NCBI GenBank assembly: GCA_045809745.1
Contig: JBJMXE010000093.1
Span: forward strand, 1-16,237
Length of the DNA: 16,237 nucleotides
DNA from: DATFCK01 sp045809745
GTDB taxonomy: Bacteria > Verrucomicrobiota > Verrucomicrobiia > Chthoniobacterales > UBA10450
Direction of reading: 5' to 3'
Below are positions 1 through 6,593 of the stretch, one piece after another (position 1 is the first letter of the stretch; each line of letters begins with the position of its first letter). The position numbers and the translations under genes are program-made. The notes beneath the pieces are model-generated. The model searched no databases, was not told the DNA's origin, and saw only the letters and a program-made list of their open reading frames with translations.

Positions 1-719
1 AATTGCTTTTGATCGACGACATCCAATTCCTCGGAGGCAAAGAGCGGTCGCAGGAAGAATTCTTTCATACCTTCAATACCCTGTTCGACGGTCACAAACA
101 GATCGTGCTGTCCAGCGATCGGCCGGCCTCGGAAATTGCCAATCTGGAGCAGCGACTGGTTTCGCGTTTCGAATGGGGCCTAACCGCTGAACTTCAGCCA
201 CCGGCCATCGAGACGCGACTGGCTATTCTTCGAAAAAAAGCGCGTATCCTGCAGATCAACCTTGGCGACCAGATCTTCGAATTCCTGGCCAGCCGGATTA
301 AGTCCAACGTTCGCCGGCTGGAAGGCGTGTTGATGCGAGTGGCGTCTTTTGCCTCGCTCAGCGGGAAGGAGCTCACCCAGGAAGTGGTTGAGCGACTTCT
401 GAAGGACATTCTGCAGGAAGAAGCCCGAAACCTGATCACGATTGAGCAAATCCAAAGGAGGGTGGCGGAACACTTTGACGTTCGTCTGGCCGATATGACG
501 AGTAAACGGCGGCCCGCCAATATCGCCTTCCCACGGCAGGTAGCGATGTATCTCGCGCGTGAACTGACGAAGGCTTCGCTCAACGAGATCGGTGACGCTT
601 TTGGCGGGCGCGACCACGGCACGGTGCTGCATGCCTGCAAGCTGGTGAAGAAACGCATGTGCGAACAGGACAGTATTCGGCAGACAGTTTCGTTTATTGA
701 CAGCTCGTTGCAGCGGTAA
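1..719 (+). CDS. dnaA: Chromosomal replication initiator DnaA, C-terminal part (5' end outside window)
   Basis: DnaA is the AAA+ ATPase that binds DnaA boxes, melts the origin and recruits the replicative helicase. The gene enters the window already in frame, at the Walker B strand (LLIDDIQFLGG, first codons from position 3), so domains I-II and the Walker A loop lie upstream. Visible in order: sensor 1 (VLSSDRP), the box VII arginine-finger region (RLVSRFEWG), sensor 2 (RRLEGVL), then the domain IV helix-turn-helix with the DnaA signature around AFPRQVAMYLARELT and GGRDHGTVLHA. About 238 residues are present, and the protein ends normally at TAA 717-719. dnaN follows after 69 bp on the same strand, the classic dnaA-dnaN order. 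No DnaA box was found in that 69-bp gap, so any origin would have to lie elsewhere. The identification is secure; only the 5' end is missing. Confidence 0.97.
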   Translation, partial: LLLIDDIQFLGGKERSQEEFFHTFNTLFDGHKQIVLSSDRPASEIANLEQRLVSRFEWGLTAELQPPAIETRLAILRKKARILQINLGDQIFEFLASRIKSNVRRLEGVLMRVASFASLSGKELTQEVVERLLKDILQEEARNLITIEQIQRRVAEHFDVRLADMTSKRRPANIAFPRQVAMYLARELTKASLNEIGDAFGGRDHGTVLHACKLVKKRMCEQDSIRQTVSFIDSSLQR

Positions 720-788
720 CCTTTTCGCGAGATTGCGGTTGCCGAACAAAACTGCCCGCTTTACATCTTAATCGCCCGCTTCCCTCTC

Positions 789-1886
789 ATGAAATTCACT
801 GTTACGAAGGACAAGTTACTTGAAGCCCTGCAACAGGTTCAGAATGTCGTTAGCACGAGAACCACGCTGCCGATTCTGTCCAACGTGCTCCTACAGGCTC
901 AAGGGAATGAGGTTCATCTAACTACCACCGACCTGGACGTGGGCGTTCGTGGAAGCTTCGAAGCTCAGATCGAGAAGGATGGCGCCAGCACGTTGCCTGC
1001 GCGGCGGCTGTTCAACATCGTTCGGGAACTACCCGCCAGCGAGATTCAGGTCGACGTCGACGGCAAGAACGCTGCCTCAATCCGTAGCGGCCAGAGTTTC
1101 TTCAAGATTCTTGGATTACCCGAAGAAGAGTTTCCGCCGCTCCCGAAATTTGAGAACGCCAAGGTGGTGACTATTCGGCAGAAGGATCTCCGCGACGGAT
1201 TGCGAAAGACATCGTATGCCATCTCGACCGATGAAACTCGCTACGTACTCAACGGGGTGCTGTTCAGTTTCAAAGAGAACAAACTGACGCTCGTCGCAAC
1301 CGACGGCAGGCGTTTGGCAATGGTCGATATCGAACTCGAGTTTCCGCGCAGTCACGAAGCGGACATCATTGTGCCGACGAAAGCAGTGACCGAATTGCAG
1401 CGGTTGTTGACGGAGGATGGCGATGTGAAGGTCAGCGTCGGCAGCGGCCAGATCGCATTTGATCTCAATAACACATTGCTGGTGTCGAAGCTGATCGAAG
1501 GAAATTATCCGAATTACAAACAGGTTATCCCGGGCGAGGCGAAGGAACGGGTCACGCTGGAACGCGAAACATTTCTTACTTCGCTGCGTCGTGTTTCGCT
1601 TTTAGCGAGCGACAAATCGAATTCGATCAAGCTGAACTTCAGCAAGAACAACATCGACATCACGGCCAACACGCCTGAGGTCGGCGAAGCCAAGGAATCT
1701 CTGCCGGTCACGTACAAGGGCCGCGACTTTTCGATTGCGTTCAACCCTGAGTTTCTGATGGCTCCGCTTCGCAATCTGGCGGAAGACGAGATCTTTCTGG
1801 ATCTGATCGACGAGATGAGCCCGGGGGTGATCAAGATTCAGACGCCGTTTCTTTACGTTCTGATGCCGATGCGCATCAGTTCGTAG
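789..1886 (+). CDS. dnaN: DNA polymerase III subunit beta (sliding clamp)
   Basis: This is the ring-shaped processivity clamp that tethers DNA polymerase III and many repair proteins to DNA. The 365 residues match the usual bacterial length of about 366. The N-terminus (MKFTVTKDKLLEALQ, then TTLPILSNVLL and TTTDLDVGVRG) is typical of clamp domain 1, and the C-terminus (FLYVLMPMRISS) matches the conserved C-terminal strand that helps form the hydrophobic ligand groove. Three clamp domains of about 120 residues each fit the length. The ATG at 789 is the only sensible start, since it begins exactly at the conserved N-terminus. The 20 bases before it are pyrimidine-rich with no Shine-Dalgarno motif. 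It probably shares transcription with dnaA. recF does not follow; instead the next gene converges, and the dnaN stop codon TAG lies inside a palindrome shared with it. Confidence 0.97.
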   Translation: MKFTVTKDKLLEALQQVQNVVSTRTTLPILSNVLLQAQGNEVHLTTTDLDVGVRGSFEAQIEKDGASTLPARRLFNIVRELPASEIQVDVDGKNAASIRSGQSFFKILGLPEEEFPPLPKFENAKVVTIRQKDLRDGLRKTSYAISTDETRYVLNGVLFSFKENKLTLVATDGRRLAMVDIELEFPRSHEADIIVPTKAVTELQRLLTEDGDVKVSVGSGQIAFDLNNTLLVSKLIEGNYPNYKQVIPGEAKERVTLERETFLTSLRRVSLLASDKSNSIKLNFSKNNIDITANTPEVGEAKESLPVTYKGRDFSIAFNPEFLMAPLRNLAEDEIFLDLIDEMSPGVIKIQTPFLYVLMPMRISS

Positions 1887-1906
1887 CGCAACGCTTACGT
1901 TGCTAC
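1883..1906. terminator. Palindrome spanning both stop codons of dnaN and the GT9 gene; candidate bidirectional terminator
   Basis: A 24-nt imperfect palindrome. The outer arms GTAG and CTAC and inner arms CAACG and CGTTG enclose a short CTTA loop, with a 2-nt bulge on the left. The dnaN stop (TAG, 1884-1886) lies in the left arm and the stop of the converging gene (TAG on the minus strand, 1905-1903) lies in the right arm. No T-tract follows on either side, so this is not a canonical intrinsic terminator. It could act as a bidirectional 3' end or be a small palindromic repeat. Confidence 0.45.
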
Positions 1907-2883
1907 CGATTGCGGTGGCACGTCCAACTGTCCCACCCGCCGAGCGCTTCGATTACCGCGGCTACCGGCAGTGCCGATAGGTCGCAGTTCGGGGCCTCGA
2001 TAATACGGACGTCGGAACCGCGCGGCGCCCAAATGCCGGGATCTGTCGGCCCAAAGAGAACGACCGACTTCGCTCCGGCAGCAGCAGCCACATGCGAGAT
2101 CCCGCTATCATGGCCAATAAAAACGCACTGCCCCAAAACGGCCGCCAATTTCGGCAACGGCAGATTCGTCGCAAATTTAACATCGTTGTCTGCCCAGTGA
2201 GCCTTCACTGCAGCTAACTCGGTCTCATCGGCTTCACCCGAAACGACAATCAATGATCGGCGAAGCGTGCTCCAGCCGTCGGTGGCTAGCAGCGAGTCGC
2301 CCAGTTCCAGCCAATGTTGGACTGCCCAATTTTTTTTCGGACTACCGCTTCCGATGTGGATGGCGATGATTTGCGAATCGCCAGGAACGAACTCGCGGGC
2401 GAAAGCGACATCTTCTGCCGCTGGAAATAGGCGCGGAACATAATCGGTTACGCTGACGCCGATTTGCTCAACTGGGCGACCAAGTTGATGCGTCGCGTGT
2501 GATCCACTCCGAATGGTGGCTGGGCCGAAAACAATGTGGCGGACACCCGATCGTTCCAGATTCTGCCGAAGAATACCGTCGGGATCGTACAAATAGCTGA
2601 TCACGAGATCGAAGCTTGCGAAGTAATTCCGCAACTCCTCATCAAGATCGCCGCTCCTGGCAAAGAATCCTGCGAGTGGTCCGTACTCAATAGACCGCAC
2701 AGCGTCAGCGTAGAATCGTCTTTCTGCGACGGCGGCAATATGTTTGTAGCCGAGGATGTCGAGCTGAGCCGATGGGAATGCCTCCCGCAACGCTTTGAGG
2801 GCGGGAAGCGTCAAAACGAAATCGCCGATCGCGCCGCCGCGCATGACGAGGATGCGTTTGATTCGGTTCGTGGGAATGCTCAT
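1903..2883 (-). CDS. Glycosyltransferase family 9 protein (ADP-heptose:LPS heptosyltransferase-like)
   Basis: A 326-residue GT-B fold enzyme of the heptosyltransferase family (GT9), which normally adds ADP-activated heptose to the inner core of lipopolysaccharide at the cytoplasmic face of the inner membrane. Visible motifs: the N-terminal acceptor-side loop RGGAIGDFVLTLPALK (residues 15-30), HIGSGSPKKNW (176-186), and the donor-binding block GHDSGISHVAAA (257-268) followed by FGPTDPGIWAPRG (277-289). The DSG/SHVA and FGPTDP blocks are characteristic of the family. The start ATG lies 56 bp after the preceding membrane-protein gene in what looks like a miaB-led operon; no ribosome binding site is visible. 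The acceptor and sugar cannot be read from sequence, and a different sugar or glycan is possible. The family assignment is strong and the heptosyltransferase activity is inferred. Confidence 0.9.
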   Translation of the reverse strand: MSIPTNRIKRILVMRGGAIGDFVLTLPALKALREAFPSAQLDILGYKHIAAVAERRFYADAVRSIEYGPLAGFFARSGDLDEELRNYFASFDLVISYLYDPDGILRQNLERSGVRHIVFGPATIRSGSHATHQLGRPVEQIGVSVTDYVPRLFPAAEDVAFAREFVPGDSQIIAIHIGSGSPKKNWAVQHWLELGDSLLATDGWSTLRRSLIVVSGEADETELAAVKAHWADNDVKFATNLPLPKLAAVLGQCVFIGHDSGISHVAAAAGAKSVVLFGPTDPGIWAPRGSDVRIIEAPNCDLSALPVAAVIEALGGWDSWTCHRNR

Positions 2884-2939
2884 CCCGCGTTGCCAGCGGC
2901 GTTAATACCGCGCACCGAAGCGCCACTTAGCGCTCACAA

Positions 2940-3491
2940 TTAAAACCGGACCATCGCGAGCGTCAGCGTAACCGCGCCGTAAAGCAGCGCGGCGCCATTG
3001 ATCAGCCGCCACCGTGCGTTGCTGCCGGTGGCCCAATTGATTTGGTCTCGCAGCAAATACGGCATGGTAACCCAGAACAGCCCGGCGACCACCAGCAAGT
3101 AAGCAAACACCGTCACTACCAAACGGGAGAGCTCATACCGCAGGAACGCGGCGTCGATGAGAGGCTCGGCTGCCAGTAAGCATAAGATGCCAAGCGCTCT
3201 GACGGCCAGAAATTCATCGACAAAACGAATGACCAGAACATAACCGATCGGTAGCGCAACCAGGAGCGGCCGGCGGAAGCTGGAGAATTCGCCCATCTCA
3301 ATCGTGGCGAGCAGCCAAATGGTCCAAATCAGTGCAACTGTGAGCAACACGATTCCGGCGATACGCGATCGGGGCAGTTGTCTCGCTGCCGATTGGACAA
3401 ACTTCGAGCTGATCAGGCCGAACGCACCGATCACCAGGAGAAAAATGCCCACCGCCAGACCGGCGGCTTGCAGGCTAAGTTGGTAAATCAT
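2940..3491 (-). CDS. Integral membrane protein of unknown function (about five transmembrane helices)
   Basis: I do not recognise a family. The 183-residue product is strongly hydrophobic, with likely membrane segments near residues 5-28 (LAVGIFLLVIGAFGLI), 45-64 (IAGIVLLTVALIWTIWLLAT), 74-90, 95-110 and 120-146 (LVVTVFAYLLVVAGLFWVT), and a further hydrophobic stretch at the C-terminus (ALLYGAVTLTLAMVRF). No catalytic or metal-binding motif is apparent. Its ATG lies 3 bp beyond the stop codon of miaB and the GT9 gene begins 56 bp further on, so the three are probably co-transcribed. An envelope role linked to the glycosyltransferase is conceivable, but nothing in the sequence demonstrates it. 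That the ORF is a real gene is supported by its tight spacing and consistent membrane-protein composition. Confidence 0.8.
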   Translation of the reverse strand: MIYQLSLQAAGLAVGIFLLVIGAFGLISSKFVQSAARQLPRSRIAGIVLLTVALIWTIWLLATIEMGEFSSFRRPLLVALPIGYVLVIRFVDEFLAVRALGILCLLAAEPLIDAAFLRYELSRLVVTVFAYLLVVAGLFWVTMPYLLRDQINWATGSNARWRLINGAALLYGAVTLTLAMVRF

Positions 3492-3494
3492 GTT

Positions 3495-4901
3495 TTAAAG
3501 CCGCGCTGAATCCAAGGAGCGAGTTCCGCACAAACTGAAACCGTTCGCGTGAGTGATGTAGACGTCGAACATATTTCCGGCAAGGCCACTGTCACCCTCG
3601 AACACTACAATCTTGTTGGTCGTGGTGCGGCCCATCAAACGCGCAGCGTTCGTTTTACTACGTCCTTCGCAAAGCACTTCCACTAGCCCGCCGATCATTC
3701 GTTCCCCACTACGACGTGCCGACTGATTAACGACGGAAAGCAAATCCTGGTTCCTCTCGTCCTTCACCCGTTCATCAATTTGCTCGGGCATGGCGGCCGC
3801 CGGGGTGTCGCGACGTGGCGAATAGCGAAAAACAAACGCATTATCGAACTCGAGGTTGTTAACCAAATCGCGGGTCTCCTGGTAATCGGCATCACTTTCG
3901 CCGGGAAAGCCGACGATCACATCGGTGGTGATGGCGATGCCCGGTCGAGTTGCCCGAATGCGCGACACCAAATCGACGTATTTCTCAGCTGTGTAGGTAC
4001 GGTGCATCCGTTTCAGAACCTTGTTAGACCCGGATTGCAGCGGCAGATGGACGTGCGCAGCAAGTTTTGGCAACCGGGCCAAAGCATCGATCAAGTCTTC
4101 ACGAAACCCGATCGGGTGGGGCGATGTGAAGCGCACCCGACGTAGACCCTCGATCTCATGGATGGCCTCAAGCAATTGCACGAAAGGGCTTTTTTTAACC
4201 CCGCCTGTATCCATCGTAGGAAACTCGTGCCTCCCATAAAGATTAACGATCTGGCCGAGCAACGTCACCTCTTTGACGCCGCGCTCCACCAGGCCACGGA
4301 CTTCGCGCACAACCGAGCCGATCGAGCGGCTTCGCTCGCCTCCCCGCGTCTGGGGAACGATGCAAAATGTGCAGTGCATATTGCAGCCCTGCATAATCGA
4401 CACAAATGCTGTCGCCTGATTTTGAGTTAGTTCCTGTTGATGGATTGTCTCCTGGGATCCGGCTTCTTCATCGATGTCGATGATCGAAAAACGGGGGTCG
4501 TCGAGTTTCGCGGAGTGGCCGTCTGTGACGGGGACGGCGCGCTTTCGCCGGGCAGCTTCCTCAACGTAATCAGCAACGCGGTGGAATTTCTGAGTACCCA
4601 CCACCAAGTCGAGGTGCGGTAGGTTAGCAAACAAGGACCCGCCGCGCGCCTGCGCCATGCAGCCCATGAATCCAAATACCACGTGCGGCCGCTCTCTCGC
4701 CAATCGTCGCAGCATGCCCATTTTGCCGAGTGCCTTTTGATCGGCCATGTCACGCACGCTGCAGGTGTTCAAAAGAACCACGTCTGCATCGTGTTCGCTG
4801 TCGGCAGGAACGTAACCTCGTTCCATGAGCGAATGCGCCACCTGTTCGGAGTCGCGCTCATTCATCTGGCACCCGTAAGTTTTGATGAAGAATTTCGGCA
4901 T
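3495..4901 (-). CDS. miaB: tRNA-2-methylthio-N6-dimethylallyladenosine synthase MiaB (radical SAM methylthiotransferase)
   Basis: MiaB adds a methylthio group to i6A37 of tRNAs that read UNN codons, using two [4Fe-4S] clusters and SAM. At 468 residues it has all three domains. The N-terminal UPF0004 domain carries cluster ligands C11 (YGCQMN), C47 (NTCSVRD) and C81 (MGCMAQ). The radical SAM domain carries C173, C177 and C180 (GCNMHCTFC). A C-terminal TRAM domain follows, from about residue 405 (GGLVEVLCEGRSK onward). The YGCQMNERDSE start and overall layout point to MiaB rather than RimO or MtaB. One oddity: the motif usually read as GQNVNSYG is here GQIVNLYG, with Ile at residue 218 (codon 4250-4248). 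miaB leads a three-gene operon, with the next start 3 bp after its stop. A plausible promoter lies immediately upstream. Confidence 0.93.
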   Translation of the reverse strand: MPKFFIKTYGCQMNERDSEQVAHSLMERGYVPADSEHDADVVLLNTCSVRDMADQKALGKMGMLRRLARERPHVVFGFMGCMAQARGGSLFANLPHLDLVVGTQKFHRVADYVEEAARRKRAVPVTDGHSAKLDDPRFSIIDIDEEAGSQETIHQQELTQNQATAFVSIMQGCNMHCTFCIVPQTRGGERSRSIGSVVREVRGLVERGVKEVTLLGQIVNLYGRHEFPTMDTGGVKKSPFVQLLEAIHEIEGLRRVRFTSPHPIGFREDLIDALARLPKLAAHVHLPLQSGSNKVLKRMHRTYTAEKYVDLVSRIRATRPGIAITTDVIVGFPGESDADYQETRDLVNNLEFDNAFVFRYSPRRDTPAAAMPEQIDERVKDERNQDLLSVVNQSARRSGERMIGGLVEVLCEGRSKTNAARLMGRTTTNKIVVFEGDSGLAGNMFDVYITHANGFSLCGTRSLDSARL

Positions 4902-5234
4902 GCGGACGGGCGAGAATAATACACCGGCAGCCGATCGCTGCCACTGGTCATGATGCGTCCGTTACCTGAGATCCGGCTGGGTCAGCCCTATTACTGAAAC
5001 GCGCGGTCTACGGCGGAGTGCCAAAATCTTTCGCTGGTAGAAGGACTGGGGCGACTGGCTGGTCCGCGGCGCAGGCGGTGAGGAAGATTCCGGGAGAAAC
5101 CACGCCGAACGTGCGGAAGTTCATTCGGATCAAGTAACTAAAGCAGGCGCCATGATCGAGGCAAAACGGCACACTCCGGCGTGGTTGTTTGGAAGGTCAT
5201 TGGAAGTTCAGCGACTCTGTATTAGAACAGCGCG
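4902..5234. other. Divergent intergenic region between miaB and mtnP; no recognisable gene
   Basis: This 333-bp stretch separates two genes read outward. Its miaB-proximal end holds a promoter-like pair overlapped by a near-palindrome. In the middle, one plus-strand frame is open from 4970 to 5137 but has no ATG, only an internal GTG. Its translation resembles no family I know and may be chance or a gene remnant. A 15-codon ATG frame (4950-4997) is too short to support. Near mtnP, TTGGAA (5200-5205) and TAGAAC (5223-5228) are spaced 17 bp apart and could be a weak promoter lying very close to the start codon. No tRNA, riboswitch or mobile-element ends were recognised. Confidence 0.6.
4916..4944 (-). 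promoter_or_regulatory. Candidate sigma-70-type promoter of the miaB operon with overlapping near-palindrome
   Basis: On the minus strand, GTGGCA (4944-4939) and TATTAT (4921-4916) are separated by exactly 17 bp. Against the standard consensus they match 4 of 6 and 5 of 6 bases. Transcription would begin about 8 nt before the miaB ATG, giving a very short leader. A 6-bp perfect stem, GGCAGC and GCTGCC around a 5-nt loop (4926-4942), covers the spacer and part of the -35 element and could be an operator. Both are read by eye from sequence alone. Confidence 0.35.
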
Positions 5235-6104
5235 ATGGCGGACAACACACCGGCGATCGGGATCATTGGCGGCAGCGGGCTCTACCACATCGATCAACTT
5301 CACGATGCGACCGAACACATTGTCGATAGCCCGTTTGGTCCACCCTCTGATGTGCTGATGGGCGGCATACTCTGCGGTCGCCAGGTTTATTTCCTTCCTC
5401 GCCACGGTCGCGGCCACCGGATCTTGCCGCATGAGCTAAATCATCGCGCCAACATCTGGGCCCTGCGTTCATTGAATGTCCGCTGGATCATTTGCGTAAC
5501 GGCCGTCGGCAGCCTGCAGGAGAAATACGCGCCGCGTGACGTGTTATTACCATCGCAATTCTACGATCGAACCAGCAACCGGGCACAGCATACCTTTTTT
5601 GGCGAAGGCATCGCCGCCCATGTCACGTTCGCCGACCCGATCAGCCCGAAGTTGCGTGGCATTCTGGCGGCGGCGGCTCGAGCTGCCGGGGTGACAATTC
5701 ATGACGGCGGCACCTACGTGAACATGGATGGTCCGGCGTTCTCCACCCGGGCGGAGTCGGAACTGAACCGGCGCCATGGATTCGACGTCATCGGAATGAC
5801 CAACCTGCCTGAGGCAAAACTCGCCCGGGAAGCCGAGATCGCTCTCGCGACGCTGGCGATGATCACGGATTACGATTGTTGGAAGGTGGAGGAGGAACCG
5901 GTGTCTGCGCAAACCGTCTTCGGGCACCTTTTAGCCAACGCGGAGACGGCGAAACGGGTCCTCATCGAGGCAATTCCGCACGTCCCAAGAGAACCGAACT
6001 GGCCGGAGCATACCGCGCTCGATACCGCGCTGACCACCGACCGAAAACTGTGGCCCGAGGCGACAATTGGCAAACTAGGACCCATTTTGGCGCGATTCAG
6101 ATAG
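5235..6104 (+). CDS. mtnP: S-methyl-5'-thioadenosine phosphorylase
   Basis: This enzyme cleaves 5'-methylthioadenosine with phosphate to adenine and 5-methylthioribose-1-phosphate in the methionine salvage pathway (cytosolic). The 289-residue protein aligns along its length with the MTAP/PNP family: IGIIGGSGLY near the N-terminus, the phosphate-binding PRHGRGHRILPHELNHRANIWAL block, TAVGSL, MDGPAFSTRAES, IGMTNLPEAKLAREAEI, and TDYDCWK near residue 215. The aspartates in TDYDCW are the feature that distinguishes adenine-nucleoside (MTA) enzymes from guanosine/inosine PNPs. The ATG at 5235 starts just before the conserved MADNTPAIGIIGG. No Shine-Dalgarno motif is present. The C-terminal ~20 residues extend beyond the core and look unremarkable. 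No other methionine-salvage genes are nearby. Confidence 0.92.
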   Translation: MADNTPAIGIIGGSGLYHIDQLHDATEHIVDSPFGPPSDVLMGGILCGRQVYFLPRHGRGHRILPHELNHRANIWALRSLNVRWIICVTAVGSLQEKYAPRDVLLPSQFYDRTSNRAQHTFFGEGIAAHVTFADPISPKLRGILAAAARAAGVTIHDGGTYVNMDGPAFSTRAESELNRRHGFDVIGMTNLPEAKLAREAEIALATLAMITDYDCWKVEEEPVSAQTVFGHLLANAETAKRVLIEAIPHVPREPNWPEHTALDTALTTDRKLWPEATIGKLGPILARFR

Positions 6105-6116
6105 GCGAAATTCTTC

Positions 6117-6146
6117 TTGCCTTAAAATACGGTATTATAGTAATTA
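6117..6146 (+). promoter_or_regulatory. Candidate promoter in an AT-rich patch upstream of the small lipoprotein gene
   Basis: TTGCCT (6117-6122) and TAATTA (6141-6146) are 18 bp apart in the only strikingly AT-rich stretch of the window (about 6121-6150, containing ATTATAG twice). This would place transcription start about 30 nt before the lipoprotein ATG. Other nearby hexamers (TATTAT at 6133, TATAGT at 6136) could serve instead, so the exact boxes are uncertain. Confidence 0.4.
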
Positions 6147-6181
6147 TAGAGACGTTCGGCATCCGTCTACCCAATCAAACC

Positions 6182-6451
6182 ATGAAACTGCAATCCGTTG
6201 TTTGCCTGCTCAGTGCAGCGTTCCTCGCCGCCTGCTCGACCACTTCCACCACGACTACTACCCAGCGACAGACGTTGGAGCAGCGTGTCACCGCAAAATA
6301 TGCCGCCACCAACGTGAACAGCCAGGAACCGGCTCCGCCGGCCGAAGGTCCTGAAGATGTGCCGTCGGAAGGTCCTAACGACGTCGATCGGAACCCAGTA
6401 CTGGTCCCCTCACCGCTGTTGCGTTACTGGGCTGCTTCGCGAACGCCATAA
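6182..6451 (+). CDS. Small predicted lipoprotein, function unknown
   Basis: An 89-residue protein starting MKLQSVVCLLSAAFLAACST. It has a short basic n-region, a hydrophobic core and a lipobox LAAC, with the lipidated cysteine at residue 18. That is a clear signal-peptidase-II signal, so the mature ~72-residue protein should be anchored in the envelope. After the cysteine comes a Ser/Thr-rich stretch with five threonines (23-27), a short possibly helical segment (LEQRVTAKYA), and a Pro/Glu/Asp-rich tail in which EGPEDV (55-60) is repeated as EGPNDV (63-68). I recognise no family. The reading frame is open further upstream into mtnP, but the ATG at 6182 begins exactly at the signal peptide and follows an AT-rich promoter-like patch, so this start is preferred. 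It converges on the carboxypeptidase gene. Confidence 0.75.
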   Translation: MKLQSVVCLLSAAFLAACSTTSTTTTTQRQTLEQRVTAKYAATNVNSQEPAPPAEGPEDVPSEGPNDVDRNPVLVPSPLLRYWAASRTP

Positions 6452-6457
6452 TGGACC

Positions 6458-6474
6458 GACGAGCTTGTCTCGTC
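6458..6474. terminator. Hairpin just downstream of the lipoprotein gene; terminator candidate
   Basis: A perfect 6-bp stem (GACGAG with CTCGTC) around a 5-nt loop begins 7 nt after the lipoprotein stop codon. There is no following T-tract, so the terminator role is only suggested by its position. Confidence 0.35.
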
Positions 6475-6490
6475 CCAGCACCAGGCTTGG

Positions 6491-6574
6491 CGCGAACGTT
6501 GTAGAGGCGCTTGTGCCCACCGCCTAACTAAAAATACGTGCTCGCAAATGCGGGGCACCTCTACAACTTTCGCG
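6491..6574. repeat. Long imperfect inverted repeat between converging genes
   Basis: The left arm (6491-6507) and right arm (6558-6574) are 17 nt each and complementary at 16 of 17 positions (core GTTGTAGAGG). After a 6-nt bulge on the left (6508-6513) pairing resumes for five bases (TGCCC at 6514-6518 with GGGCA at 6553-6557). The loop is about 34 nt. The element fills most of the 142-bp space between the lipoprotein and carboxypeptidase genes. It could be a large bidirectional terminator or a palindromic dispersed repeat/MITE-like unit. No second copy was noticed in this window. Confidence 0.65.
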
Positions 6575-6593
6575 GGCGCACGGGCCGCCGGCC

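Noticed and set aside
180..749. 189-codon open frame on the minus strand across dnaA
   Set aside because: It is antisense to the conserved DnaA ATPase and DNA-binding domains and has no family-like motifs; such frames are common opposite GC-rich genes.
720..788. Replication origin between dnaA and dnaN
   Set aside because: Only 69 bp, with no DnaA boxes or AT-rich unwinding element visible.
2536..2943. 135-codon plus-strand frame opposite the GT9 gene
   Set aside because: Fully antisense to a gene with clear GT9 motifs; its product shows no domain or signal.
5152..5358. 68-codon plus-strand frame overlapping the mtnP start
   Set aside because: Two thirds of it overlaps mtnP in another frame and the product resembles no family.
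5876..6451. Longer version of the lipoprotein frame beginning inside mtnP
   Set aside because: The first 102 codons overlap conserved mtnP sequence in another frame; the lipobox signal peptide starts at 6182.
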